This document shows positions 1 to 10,984 of a DNA stretch of 64,000 nt, piece by piece (the stretch's first letter is position 1; the number at the start of each line of letters is the position of its first letter). The notes under the pieces are model-generated. The model saw nothing but the letters and a program-made list of their open reading frames with translations, made no database searches and had not been told where the DNA came from. The DNA comes from Macrostomum hystrix (Eukaryota; Platyhelminthes; Macrostomidae). The stretch is taken from contig CATNEN010000007.1 in NCBI GenBank assembly GCA_950097015.1, positions 6,128,001 to 6,192,000 of the forward strand, read 5' to 3'. Made by a program: the position numbers and the translations under genes.

Positions 1-1008
1 GAGATACGGTAGAGATGAGACAGGAGAGAGTTGAGATACGGTAGAGATGAGACAGGAGAGATTTGAGATACGGTAGAGATGAGACAGGAGAGAGTTGAGA
101 TACGATAGAGATGAGACAGGAGAGAGTTGAGATACGATAGAAATGAGACAGGATTGAGTTGAGATACGGTAGAGATGAGACAGGAGAGAGTTGAGATACG
201 GTAGAGATGAGACAGGAGAGAGTTGAGATACGATAGAGATGAGACAGGAGAGAGTTGAGATACGATAGAAATGAGACAGGATTGAGTTGAGATACGGTAG
301 AGATGAGACAGGAGAGAGTTGAGATACGATAGAGATGAGACAGGAGAGAGTTGAGATACGATAGAGATGAGACAGGAGAGAGTTGAGATACGATAGAGAT
401 GAGACAGGAGAGAGTTGAGATACGATAGAAATAAGACAGGATTGAGTTGAGATACGATAGAAATGAGACAGGAGAGAGTTGAGATACGGTAGAGATGAGA
501 CAGGAGAGAGTTGAAATACGATAGAGATGAGACAGGAGAGAGTTGAGATACGATAGAAATGAGACAGGATTGAGTTGAGATACGGTAGAGATGAGACAGG
601 AGAGAGTTGAGATACGGTAGAGATGAGACAGGAGAGAGTTGAGATACGATAGAGATGAGACAGGAGAGAGTTGAGATACGATAGAAATGAGACAGGAGAG
701 AGTTGAGATACGGTAGAGATGAGACAGGAGAGAGTTGAGATACGATAGAGATGAGACAGGAGAGAGTTGAGATACGATAGAGATGAGACAGGATTGAGTT
801 GAGATACGGTAGAGAAGAGACAGGAGAGAGTTGAGATACGGTAGAGATGAGACAGGAGAGAGTTGAGATACGATAGAGATGAGACAGGAGAGAGTTGAGA
901 TACGGTAGAGATGAGACAGGAGAGAGTTGAGATACGGTAGAGATGAGACAGGAGAGAGTTGAGATACGGTAGAGATGAGACAGGAGAGAGTTGAGATACG
1001 GTAGAGAG
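1..1008. repeat. 32-bp minisatellite in an upstream ASK1-like intron
   Basis: About 31 tandem copies of a 32-bp unit beginning GAGATACGGTAGAGATGAGA. Units differ mostly at ACGGTAG/ACGATAG, AGAGATG/AGAAATG and GGAGAGAG/GGATTGAG, and the same variant pairs recur together (ATAGAAATG with GGATTGAG). The array runs off the left edge of the window. Confidence 0.97.
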
Positions 1009-1253
1009 TTATTGGAGTTAGTCAATCCACGCCAGAGAATAACCAGTGCCCTTGTTTATTAACTAAATAATATATCGTTTCTATCCTAAAACTCACTAAA
1101 AATTAACTATGAGTGCTACTCGGTTTTCAGTAGCTAGTCTCGGATACGGCAACCAAATATTGATCATATGGTCCTAATTTGTATATATTTAGTACCTTGA
1201 TGAAAATTTCAGGTTTGATTTCAATTGATTGATGTTTTAAAAAACTAACACAG

Positions 1254-1365
1254 GCTAGATGTTGAGCTGCACAAGGTGCTATTTACTCACCTGGACTATG
1301 GCACAACGACTGCTTTGCACGAGTTTTACAACTCCGAAGTGGCCATCACGGAGATGTCCGCCAAG
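1254..1365 (+). CDS. ASK1-like exon (first visible)
   Basis: The exon starts after an acceptor CAG (1251-1253) with one base of a split codon. It ends in a complete Lys codon before GTTTGT. It reads [10 protein letters not shown]...[13 protein letters not shown], which matches the ASK1 segment with DFFYNADVAVVEM. There is no ORF-length support, so it stands on homology and phase alone. Confidence 0.85.
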
Positions 1366-4300
1366 GTTTGTCATCCTTGTTGTCTCCCAGAGTTTGTACG
1401 GCCGGCTGTTCTGCTAATTAACTAATTGTTTTATTTCTTTAAACTAATCTTTTTGAGGTGCTTTTTTCGTTTCTTTTCATGTGCATTTGAATCGAAGTTA
1501 GTGCGCATTATATACTACTAACCGAACTACTGAGGGTTCAAATCCCAGTTAAGGTGAAAATAGTTTGTATCCTTGAAAAAAAGACAGTTGATTTCCCTTG
1601 GCTTTAGCTGTAAAATTGGCTCTACTCAGCATCAGCTGTTCTTGTCCATGGACTGACTAGCTGTACACAGCCTTTAGATGCGTACATAGCTGCGGCTGAG
1701 CCGCTGTCTGTACTGTACATCTGGCCCCATACTGGGTATTGTACCAACGCTTTTATAATATTTCCTATGAGGATTCGAACTTTAGACCTTCGGTCGCGAT
1801 AAGATTATTCATAACACAAATTTAGTATTCATTTATATACTTGTGATATAAGAATATCTATATTAATATGGTGAACGATACGATTATAAATCGTAATTCA
1901 TGTTTCCATCTTTTCTAATCGATATTTTGAGACACCTCAGACTACCTTTAGATTCTGATTGCGAGCTTTATAGGCGGTAAGTGAGCCCCCCCTGCAATCC
2001 GACTGTTTTGGATGGCGGCACTGGCGCGGCCGGGAGAGGCACTTTGGAGTGGCATGCAAATTCATGCAAATCTCGGCCAGCCTGCATCCCGCAGCTACTC
2101 ATCATCTACCCAGCCCCCCCACCCGGCTTGGCCGACACTCCAACGGATCTCAGAAGGGGAGCCTTGAACCAGCCCCGGATAATGTATGGAGCACTGCCAC
2201 TGCGCGTGTGTGTGCCGGCCTTCACATTTTCTTTATCCTGCTCTTCGGCGCTTGCTGCTGCTGCTGCTGCTGCTGCTGCTTCTTTGCATTGCCCAGCCTA
2301 ATGGGTGAAATTGGCCCTCCATCGTTTGCCTTTTCCCCTTTTTACCCGGCTCCCTATCCCACTCCCCACTCTTCCCAATCCCAATCTGAGCCATTGCGCA
2401 CTTCTTCCCAGTTTTGAGTTGCCGCTCATATCTCAGCTCAAGTTGGGAAAATTCTGTCTGTTATTATTACTTGTTACTCTTCGTGTACGCGACTCGAAAT
2501 TCATCTATGCCCGCGTGCACTTTTATTGCAAACGAAATCCCATCTTTGGAATGATTTGCGCAATTTATTTTGAAAGAGTAAACACTTCTCCGATTATGCT
2601 ATTGTTAACAGTCAGTCTATGCGTGAACACTATTTCCTTGCGTGCACACTCATTAGTCTACTTATTCATTTTTTAGAATGCTTCTCTCATCATGAAACTT
2701 TCGTTCATGTTATACTCCAAATATACTTTAATAGTAATCTGTCCACTGTTCTCATAAGTATTATTCATAGCAGCTCAATCCTGTCTCATACCAGGTGCAA
2801 CAGTACTCGATCCTCTATCACCTGGGCGTTCGGGAGAATCTCGGCATGCGAGACAACATCATCCTTGTGCACGACTTAAATAAGGATGAGACTGACTCAC
2901 TGAGGGTGAGCACTGAGCCCTCCCGAATCCAACTAGCTGCTCTCCCACTGCCCCGAATCCAACTAGCTGCTCTCCCACTGCCCCGAATCCAACTAGCTGC
3001 TCTCCCACTGCCCTGAATCCAACTGGCTGCTCTCCCACTGCCCCGAATCCAACTGGCTGCTCTCCCACTGCCCCGAATCCAACTAGCTGCTCTCCCACTG
3101 CCCCGAATCCAACTGGCTGCTCTCCCACTGCCCCGAATCCAACTAGCTGCTCTCCCACTGCCCCGAATCCAACTGGCTGCTCTCCCACTGCCCCGAATCC
3201 AACTGGCTGCTCTCCCACTGCCCCGAATCAAACTAGCTGCTCTCCCACTGCCCCGAATCCAACTAGCTGCTCTCCCACTGCCCCGAATCCAACTAGCTGC
3301 TCTCCCACTGCCCCGAATCCAACTGGCTGCTCTCCCACTGCCCCGAATCCAACTGGCTGCTCTCCCACTGCCCCGAATCCAACTGGCTGCTCTCCCACTG
3401 CCCCGAATCCAACTAGCTGCTCTCCCACTGCCCCGAATCCAACTAGCTGCTCTCCCACTGCCCCGAATCCCGCAGAACTCGCTGTCACCTTCCTACCGGC
3501 TGTTTCCGTACCTGGTGGACGAGAGCACAGGCCGCTGCGTGGTGCCGGACTCGGCCTGTCACAAGCTGCTGCTTGCCAACTGTCACGGCGGCCACGATCA
3601 CAGTCCGGACACGCTGCTGGTGTCTAAACTCAAACGCGCCCTAAGAGAAGTTGAATCGACTTCCAAGGCTCAACTAAAGGCCAAATTCTTAGACGACCTG
3701 CAGAAGGCGCGCAACGAATACAAGGGCGACAATTTGAAAGACTTCCTACGCCGGATGCGGTCCCGACTGGACGATCCCGACCTGATCTCGCCGGACATCA
3801 TTCACAACATGCTGCTGAGCTATCGCAAGGCACAGGACTACTCGGCCATGGTTGGCCTAGTTGAGGAGCTGAAAACTTTGCCTCACGCCAAGAACCTAGT
3901 GGACATTGTCGGCATTCAGTACCTGTACGCGTTCGCGCTCAACCGGCGCAACCGGCCGGGCGATCGCAAGGAGGCTCTCGACGTTATCCTGCGCGCTGTG
4001 CAGCGCTGCGACAAGCCCGTGCCAGACATGCTCAGCCTAGTTGGCCGCATCTACAAGGACATGTTCACGGACTCCGACTACACTGACACTGAGAGCCTGG
4101 CCCACGCCACTGAGTGGTATCGAAAAGGTTTCGATGTGAGTTCGACTCATCTCTTCTGTCACTCTCTGTCCACAATTCAGCCCCAACCTTTCCCATTCTG
4201 TTTCTCCCCTCTCTCCCCTGCTGCTCTTCTGTCTTTCTCCCCTCTCTCCCCTGCTGCTCTTCTGTCTTTCTCCCCTCTCTCCCCTGCTGCTCTTCTGCCT

Positions 4301-7300
4301 TTCTCCCCTCTCTCCCCTGCTGCTCTTCTGTCTTTCTCCCCCTCTCCCCTGCTCCTCGTATCTCTTTCCTCCCTTCTCACCTATTCATCTATCCTCTCTT
4401 TCAATTATCTCTCCCATTTCTCATCTCTATAACCATCCTTATCCACCCTTGTCTCCAGGTGCAGCCGAACGAGTATTCCGGCATCAACCTGGCCACCCTG
4501 CTTGTAGTCTCCGGCCAGGAATTGCGCTCGAACTCGGAGCTCCAGCGTGTGGCCCTGGTGCTAAACAACCTTATCGGCCGGAAGGGCTCTCTGCGCGACC
4601 TCAAGGACTACTGGGACGTGGCCACGTTCTTTGAGATCAGCGTCCTAGCTGAGAATTATAACAAAGCGTGCGTGGCTGCGGAGTGCATGTTCAAACTGGA
4701 CCCGCCAGCCTGGCACATCAAGTCCACCATCAACAACATCCAGCTGATCAACCGCTTCCGCCAGAAGAAGGAGATTGAGCGCCGCGAGCCGCAGCCAGTC
4801 GGGCCGGAGGATCGGCACAAGGAGGCCTTCCACTTCTGGGTGGACTTCTTCAACGCGGCCACCAGCCATCCAGCTGGAGGCGGCGGCGGTGGCGGCGGAG
4901 GAGGAGGAGGCGCTAAAGACGCGGTTGCATCGGAAGGCGGCGGTGGTGACGCCAGCCCGCCAGAAGCTCCGGCTCTGTATCACGTCCTAGTGCAGGAGTC
5001 GGACCAGGTGTTCAAGCCCAGTTATCTGCAGCTCAATCTAAATGCCGAGCCGCGCAGTCTCGCCCTTTGGTACGTCACCGGTGGCGGTGGCAGCGGCGGT
5101 GGCAACGGTGCTGGCAACGTCGAAGATGGCGAAACGGGCGGCCCCGATGGCGCAGCTAGCGGCGGAGGTGGGGGCGGAGGAGACTGGTTCTTCCCAGAGC
5201 ATCAGATTCGGCGCATCAGCCTGGCCAAGAAGGATCCGCGCGGTGTCTACCTGTTCGTGGTGTCGGCCGCTGACGATTTTCACCTGCTATTCCCGTCTGA
5301 GCAGATGCGGCGACTGTTTTATGCTTCAGCCACCACCGGCCTGCTGTCTGTCGCGCAGGGCGAGGAGGACCTCGAGGAAGCTTTTGACCAGGTTTGCTAT
5401 GCAATAATAAGAATTGCAACCAGCGAAGAGGCAGTTCTGCCCATTTCGCTGACTCCTGAGCACACACGCTCACACAGGTGTGTACATCTGCCCTGACTTT
5501 CTCATCGTCAGGCGGTGTACACACTTTCACTGCGCCCTTGAGGTTGGATAATTTTATTTCTGGCTAACGAAAGATTTTAGACCAGTGGTTAGAACTTGTA
5601 ACTAGGAAACTAGGGAAATTTCCTATGTCTAGGACACAATTATCCGATTGCTGCGGTTCCCCAAGCTGTGAGAAGCTTATCTGGGATTCTCCAGGAGCTT
5701 CCCAGTCCATGGACTGGATTGCGAGAAGCTTATCCAGGATCCTCTCAGTCCATGGACTGAGCTGTGTGAAGCTTATCCGGGATTCTCCAGGACCCTTCCA
5801 GTCCATGGACTGAGCTTTGAGAAGCTTCTCCGGGATTATCAAGGATCCTTTCAGTCCATACTCTGAGCTTTTAGAAGCTTATCCGAGATTCTCCAGGACC
5901 CTTCCAGTCCATGGACTGAGCTTTTAGAAGCTTATCCGGGATTATCCAGGACCCTCCCAGTCCATGGACTGAGCTTTTAGAAGCTTATCCGGGATTATCC
6001 AGGACCCTCCCAGTCCATGGGCTAAAAAGACTTTAAATGATAAGTGGCTGCTGTCTGTGCCACTATTAATAGATTTCATAGGGTGATCTCAAATTATGCC
6101 TCAAATCAAGGTTTTCGAGTTTGACTACGAGTTGGAAGATCGCGGCGGCGGCGCCCGCAAGCTGCTGGGCCGGGGCACTTTCGGCACCGTGTACGCCGGC
6201 ATTGAAAAGCGTCGCCAGATGAAGATCGCCATCAAGGAGATCAACGAGGATCAGGTGAAGGAGGTGCAGGCCCTGCACGAAGAGATTCGCCTGCACTCGC
6301 GGCTCAATCATCGCAACATTGTGCGCTACCTTGGTTCCATTTCTGAGGCCGGCATCATCAAGATATTTATGGAACAGGTTAGAGACATTTTCATGCTGTT
6401 CGACTCTCGCACTAAAAGTACACTCAAACCTAAGTTCCCGAATTCGAACTCGGGACCTCTTTAGTTCATGACTTAGAGACAACTCATAGTGGTTAGAGCA
6501 TCAGACGCACCACTTGGAGGTCGGAGGTTCGATTCCCGACTCCACTGTAATAGTTTGTGTCCTTTCGCAAGATAACCATGCATTGATTCAGTTCGCACAG
6601 CTGTTAAATGGGCCCAGCATCAGCTGGGTAACTGATGGTGGGTGTGGCGTCACCCCAGTCCAAGGACTGAACAGCTGTACGCAGCCTTCAGATGTGTACA
6701 CAGTGTCGCATATTGCTCTCCGCAGGTGCCCGGGGGCTCCCTGAGCTCCTTGCTGAAAAAGAACGGCCCGCTGACGGAGCAGACGGCGGCCTACTACTCC
6801 CACCAGATCCTAGAGGGCCTGCAGTATCTGCACGACAACAAAATTGTCCACCGCGACATTAAAGGCGACAATATCCTGGTGAACACGTACAGCGGCGTGC
6901 TGAAGATCTCGGACTTTGGCACCAGCCGACGATTAGTTGGCATGGCTCCAGCCGCCACCTTCACCGGCACCATCCAGTACATGAGCCCGGAGGTCATCGA
7001 CCTCGGCATCAAGGGCTACGGCCTGCCAGCCGACATCTGGTCCTTCGGCTGCACCGTCATTGAGATGCTGACTGGCCAGCCGCCGTTCATTGAGCTGGGC
7101 TCAGCCCAGGCCACCATGTTCAAAGTTGGCTTTTACAAGGTGCACCCGGACATCCCCGAGACCAGCAGCCAGACCTGTACGGATTTCTGCCTTCAGTGCT
7201 TCGCCATCGATCCGAATCAGCGGGCCACCTGCGCCCAGCTGCTGGCACACCAGTTCCTGGCCGACGCCGCCCGCCTGCTGCACCGCAAGCGGGGCACCAA

Positions 7301-9001
7301 CCGCGGCGTCAGCCGAACCGACCAAGTCGGCGGCGGCCACGGCCGACGGCATCCGCACCATCTGGCTTCTATCGACGTTGCCGCCGCCTCGGCTGCCGCT
7401 GCCGCTTCTGCCAACGCAGCGACCGCCGCCACCTCCTCCTCGATGACTGCAGCCACCTGTGCCGGCGGCGCGCACGCTGCTCAAAACGCAGCCGTCGTGG
7501 CCGCCGCCGCAGCCGGCAGCTCTTCGGCCGCGAACACGCCGAGCCCGCCATCCAGCTCCGCGGATCATCTGCTTAGCCCCTTCATCAGTGACATGCCGAC
7601 TAGCAGCATCGGCAGCGGCAGCGGCGCCAGCAACAAGTTCTTTCTGCTGCGCAAGGACTCGGAGAGGCGCGAGACGCTGCACAGCATCATGCTGCAGGAC
7701 GGCGGCGAGATTGTTCAGCGCTGGATCCAGCTTCTGGGCGACAGGCACTGCGAGTGTGGCGGCTCCACAGACGCAGCCGCCGCCACCACAGCCGCCGCCG
7801 CCGCAGCCGCCGCCGCTCCTCCCGCAGCCGTGTCAGCCACCGCCACCTCTATCATTGAGGTGCCCGACTTGGATCTTCTTGCTCAGCTGTTGCGCGCATT
7901 CGCCGCCTACGTCAAGGAGCGGCATGCTCGTCTGGGCGAACTGGAAGAAGCCATGCGTCGGCTGGTTGCTGCCACCGGCAGCCGGACAGCGAACCTGGTC
8001 GTGTATTCGTTGGGCGAAGCCGTCACGGCGGCGCTAAGACGCCGGCACATTCAACCGCACTGGGTGTTCGCTCTGGACAGCATTCTGCGCGACGCTGTTG
8101 AAGCTGCGGCCAGGTGCCTTCGGGTCTCCAATCCTGATGTGGCCGGAGCCGCCGCTGCAGCCGATGGTGGCCACGCCGCTGCCGGAGGAGCAGTCGGTGG
8201 CGACGCCGAAGACGAAGACGCCTTGACCTCCGGTGTGTCCACCTACGATAGCCGCGATGCCGTTGGCGCTGGGAGGCAGCCGCATGCGCAGCACCAGCAC
8301 GAGCTCCAGCCGGCTCCGGTTGCAGCCGCGGCCGCCGCTGCTGCAATGGCTGTTGCTGTCGACGAGTCGGCGCCAGAGTCCGAGTTGAAGCGTCTGCGGC
8401 GTCGCTACAGCGAAGCCACGTCAGAGTACGCGCGCCTGCTGGAGCAAGCCTGCGCCAGCCGCATTAACGAATGTCAGCAGCTCCGCCTCCGCCTGCACCC
8501 GTCGCCGACAGAAGCAGGAGTCACCGCCGCCGCGGACGTGTCAGTAGCCGAGACGGTGCGCATCGACCCGGAGATGGTCGCCTGGGCGGAGCGCGAGGCC
8601 CGGATTGGCAGCATTGACCTGGCTGTGCTGGCCATGCAGGATTTCGATTTGGAGACACTGCTGCTGTGCGACAAGGAGGACCTGGCCAGAGCCCCGATCA
8701 GGTGCGCCGAAAAAATTTTTTGGACCTGTTTAGTCGGAATAGTCGCTAATATATTGTGACTGAGATTCGAACTCCCGACCTCCCGACCAGAATTTAAAGA
8801 ACTGTAACCCACTCGGCTCACAGCTGCAGCAGCCATTATGCGCATTAAATGAGCTATTTTTAATAATTATATTTCAGAGGAGGCGCCGTTGTCCGACTGT
8901 GGCGGGCCATTCAACGGCACCGAGCTGTGCAGCAGCAGCAGCAGCAGCAGTCTTCTAACAGCACTGAAGCTGTTGCCGATGACAATCAACAATCAAAATA
9001 G
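1254..9001 (+). CDS. MAP3K5-like (ASK1): ASK1/MAP3K5-type MAP kinase kinase kinase, 5' partial
   Basis: Seven exons are readable: 1254-1365, 2795-2905, 3476-4135, 4459-5391, 6111-6377, 6726-8701 and 8878-9001, giving 1393 visible residues; the N-terminus lies upstream of the window. Every junction is GT-AG and keeps frame. In order, the protein shows the central TPR-like regulatory region (visible residues about 1-430), a PH-like segment (about 500-600), a Ser/Thr kinase domain (about 606-880), an Ala/Ser-rich linker, a coiled coil and a SAM-like C-terminus. The kinase has a [11 protein letters not shown] loop, the catalytic lysine in [19 protein letters not shown] and the TFTGT activation loop whose Thr matches human ASK1 Thr838, so it should be active. 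Known family role: ASK kinases are cytosolic and activate MKK4/7 and MKK3/6, hence JNK and p38, in oxidative or ER stress. ASK1, ASK2 and MAP3K15 cannot be separated here. Poly-Gly and poly-Ala tracts are lineage extras. Confidence 0.93.
1366..2794 (+). other. ASK1-like intron with SINE remnants and a CTG run
   Basis: 1.43-kb intron between two ASK1-like exons. It holds a degenerate SINE (about 1490-1735), a second tRNA-like remnant on the minus strand (about 1765-1800, B-box type GTTCGAATCC) and a GCT/CTG run at 2254-2280. ORFs here have no family match. Confidence 0.7.
1490..1735 (+). repeat. degenerate tRNA-derived SINE, family 1
   Basis: A B-box GGTTCAAATCC is at 1535-1545. Downstream are the family body words ATCAGCTGT, TGTCCATGGACTG, AGCTGTACACAGCC and GATGCGTACA, in the same order as in the 6480-6725 copy. 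It is heavily mutated. Confidence 0.7.
2795..2905 (+). CDS. ASK1-like exon 2 (visible numbering)
   Basis: Acceptor CAG is at 2792-2794 and donor GTGAGC at 2906; the exon holds 37 whole codons. [18 protein letters not shown] aligns with YHLGVRESFSMANNIILY of ASK1, a very conserved stretch. A 30-bp minisatellite begins only 17 bp after the donor. Confidence 0.92.
2923..3470. repeat. 30-bp minisatellite filling an ASK1-like intron
   Basis: About 18 copies of a 30-bp unit (CCGAATCCAACTAGCTGCTC as its first part). It occupies 548 of the 570 bp of intron 2906-3475, starting 17 bp after the donor and ending 5 bp before the acceptor. Copies alternate AACTAG and AACTGG in a readable variant map. Confidence 0.97.
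3476..4135 (+). CDS. ASK1-like exon 3, TPR-like regulatory region
   Basis: This exon of 220 codons has acceptor CCGCAG directly at the end of a minisatellite and donor GTGAGT at 4136. It includes [20 protein letters not shown], the family hallmark [19 protein letters not shown] and [13 protein letters not shown], all aligning with the helical repeats of ASK1 that lie before the kinase domain. Confidence 0.95.
4197..4350. repeat. 33-bp minisatellite in an ASK1-like intron
   Basis: About 4.6 copies of a pyrimidine-rich 33-bp unit (TTTCTCCCCTCTCTCCCCTG as its first part), inside the 323-bp intron 4136-4458. As 33 is a multiple of three, open frames cross it, but the flanking splice sites make it intronic. 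Confidence 0.93.
4459..5391 (+). CDS. ASK1-like exon 4, end of TPR region and PH-like domain
   Basis: 311 codons between TCTCCAG and GTTTGC. The first half continues the helical repeats (SYWEV-like block [18 protein letters not shown]). The second half has [20 protein letters not shown] and the [16 protein letters not shown] block of the PH-like domain. Two Gly-rich insertions (about 4877-4915 and 5080-5180) interrupt regions that are ungapped in vertebrates. They look like lineage-specific GGN expansions. Confidence 0.94.
5393..5540 (-). repeat. partial SINE, family 2
   Basis: Starts right at the donor of the kinase intron. It matches the 29200-29400 copy in words such as TTCTGCCCATT, CGCTGACTCCTGAG and CATCTGCCCTGACTTTCTCA. 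The tRNA-like head is missing. Confidence 0.8.
5690..6024. repeat. 53-bp minisatellite carrying the palindrome CAGTCCATGGACTG
   Basis: About seven units; the palindrome (or a close variant) starts at 5703, 5746, 5799, 5852, 5905, 5958 and 6011, so spacing is 53 bp except for the first, 43 bp. The rest of the unit has AGAAGCTTATCCGGGATT and CCAGGACCC. It lies in the intron before the kinase domain. Confidence 0.95.
6111..6377 (+). CDS. ASK1-like exon 5, kinase N-lobe
   Basis: 89 codons. The acceptor (ATCAAG, 6105-6110) is weak and has little pyrimidine tract, but phase and homology both require it. The exon carries the glycine loop, the catalytic Lys codon at 6234-6236, and the helix C segment [20 protein letters not shown]. 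It ends in KIFMEQ at donor GTTAGA, the same place as in the family alignment. Confidence 0.9.
6480..6725 (+). repeat. tRNA-derived SINE, family 1, good copy
   Basis: A tRNA-like head has an A-box region TAGTGGTTAGAGCATC and a B-box GGTTCGATTCC (6526-6536). The body ends in CAGTCCAAGGACTGAACAGC and GTACGCAGCCTTCAGATG. It fills most of ASK1-like intron 6378-6725 up to the acceptor, and the reverse of it is seen at 20660-20935. Confidence 0.88.
6726..8701 (+). CDS. ASK1-like exon 6, kinase C-lobe, Ala-rich linker, coiled coil
   Basis: This is the longest exon. It begins [10 protein letters not shown] after CCGCAG, carries HRDIKGDN (Asp at 6855-6857), DFG (6912-6914) and an APE-type motif (MSPE). 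A long Ala/Ser/Gly linker follows (about 7380-7860), then a conserved helical C-terminal block, a second Ala-rich stretch, and a coiled coil of [20 protein letters not shown] type. It ends in a split Arg codon before GTGCGC. Confidence 0.94.
8758..8830 (-). repeat. tRNA-like SINE head remnant
   Basis: Reverse-strand B-box type GGAGTTCGAATCTC lies about 40 bp from an A-box-like CCGAGTGGGTTA, in the last ASK1-like intron. It is too diverged for a functional tRNA and has no clear SINE body. Confidence 0.55.
8878..9001 (+). CDS. ASK1-like terminal exon
   Basis: The acceptor is TTTCAG. The exon completes the split Arg codon and reads [16 protein letters not shown], the end of the SAM-like C-terminal domain (vertebrate RGG...LRLW-AI). 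A run of seven CAG-coded Gln and an acidic tail follow, and the stop is TAG at 8999-9001. No clear AATAAA was seen in the next 450 bp. Confidence 0.9.
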
Positions 9002-9534
9002 AATCCCTTGTTTATAAAAAGCTTTGTTTGAAAGCATCCCTGAGTGACAGACACTATTGACTCAATGAAACTAGTTTCTCTTGGTCTCAGTGAATTTGTC
9101 AATTATAGAACAAAACAGATTTTCTGTGTGTAAATATCTTAATAGATGATTCTCTGTTCTGTGTTAGAGATTAATTCTTCTAATTCATTGCCTGCCCAAC
9201 TAAAAATTATTCTCTAAACTAACCCATTTTCATTCACCCTTGCTTGCAACTCTAACCTACTGTCTCTATTTTAACCCTGTGAGTATTGCTAAGCGTTATA
9301 GTCCACTGTTTTATTGTGTTTGTCTGTCCGCTAGCTGTTTGATTAGATTTTTTATTGATTGTTTGTTTTTGAAATTATTCTACTTCACTGTCACAGTTGC
9401 TTGTGTTCGTTTTTTCATTTAAATAGACTTTTTTCATTAGTATTTTCTGTTCTGATAATTTGTTTAAACTTTAGCTCAAATCAGCACATTATTAGAGTTG
9501 ATAAGTGACTTCCTATCAGGTTTGGCCAACATCA
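9002..9534. other. 3' flank of the ASK1-like gene
   Basis: AT-rich sequence after the stop codon, probably 3' UTR plus intergenic. No AATAAA hexamer, repeat or supported gene was seen. Confidence 0.5.
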
Positions 9535-10452
9535 TCAGGTGTCTGTCACCCTTCCCAGATCATCATGTGTGTCTGTCACCCTTCCCTGATCATCAGGTGT
9601 GTCTATCACCCTTCCCTGATCATCAGGTGTCTGTCACCATTCCCAGATCATCATGTGTGTCTGTCACCCTTCCCTGATCATCAGGTGTGTCTATCACCCT
9701 TCCCTGATCATCAGGTGTCTGTCACCATTCCCAGATCATCATGTGTGTCTGTCACCCTTCCCTGATTATCAGGTGTGTCTGCCACCATTCCCAGATCATC
9801 AGATGTGTCTGTCACCCTTCCCTGATCATCAGGTGTCTGTCACTATTCCCAGATCATCAGGTGTGTCTGTCACAATCCCCTGATCATCAGATGTGTCTGT
9901 CACCATTCCCTGATCATCAGGCGTGTCTGTCACCCTTCCCTGATCATCAGGTGTGTCTGTCACCCTTCCCAGATCATCAGGTGTGTCTGTCACCATTCCT
10001 AGATCATCATGTGTGTCTGTCACCCTTCCCTGATCATCAGGTGTGTCTATCACCCTTCCCTGATCATCAGGTGTCTGTCACCATTCCCTGATCATCAGGT
10101 GTGTCTGTCACCATTCCTAGATCATTAGGTGTGTCTGTCACCATTCCCAGATCATCAGGTGTGTCTGTCACCATTCCCTGATCATCAGGTGTGTCTGCCA
10201 CCATTCCCAGATCATCAGATGTGTCTGTCACCCTTCCCTGATAATCAGGTGTGTCTGTCACCCTTCCCAGATCAATAGGTGTCTGTCACCATTCCTAGAT
10301 CATCATGTGTGTCTGTGACCCTTCGCAGATTATCAGGTGTGTCTGTCACCCTTCCCAGATCATCAGATGTGTCTGTCACCCTTCCCAGATCATCAGATGT
10401 GTCTGTCACTATTCCCTGATCATCAGGTGTGTCTGTCACCCTTCCCAGATCC
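9535..10452. repeat. 30-bp minisatellite
   Basis: About 30 copies of GATCATCAGGTGTGTCTGTC plus ACCCTTCCCT, with shortened 26-28-bp variants and CCATT/CCCTT and CAGATC/CTGATC switches. Long open frames on both strands are a by-product of the repeat. Confidence 0.96.
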
Positions 10453-10984
10453 TGCTATTCTTATGTTTTAGAAGCAATAAGTGTATCAGGAGGTCAATTG
10501 ACATGACCTTACACACCTATTGAGAGTCATGCTTAATCCACGAGTCGTGTGCTTGTTCTCTATTGAAAATGATCGACCTACCTTACCGACCTATCTTTGG
10601 TTACATGTAAAATATCTCCACACATCAGGAAGCCTATTGTCAGAGATTGTGTACATGAGGAATGTGTCCATGCAGTATTCATTAATTGGCTCAGCCTGAC
10701 TAGTTTTAAGTAGTTCAAAGCGAGTTGCAATAAGTACATGTTTTCTCTGTCTGCGTAGCACAGTGTAACCAATGTGTTTGCCCCGTTGCCACACTAAGAC
10801 CTGATTTAGATTCTTACTATATTTCTTATTATTTTTGCTATTTTAGCATGCTAATCTCTACTAGAATAGAACTCATTTGTCTTGTGTCGAGTGATTTTTG
10901 CAAACCTGATCAAGTCACAGAAAAGTGCAACCGATTATCTGAAATCGCTTCAACTTTATCGGCGTTCAGTTTTTTAACGCATAA
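10453..10984. other. unique intergenic stretch, no feature seen
   Basis: No supported gene, RNA or repeat was recognised on either strand. Confidence 0.4.

Noticed and set aside
4136-4432. Exon 3 reading on to 4432
   Set aside because: The frame stays open only through the 33-bp array; donor GTGAGT at 4136 and acceptor at 4458 restore the family alignment.
6480-6545. Functional tRNA gene
   Set aside because: A and B boxes are present, but the cloverleaf is poor and the sequence continues into a SINE body repeated elsewhere.
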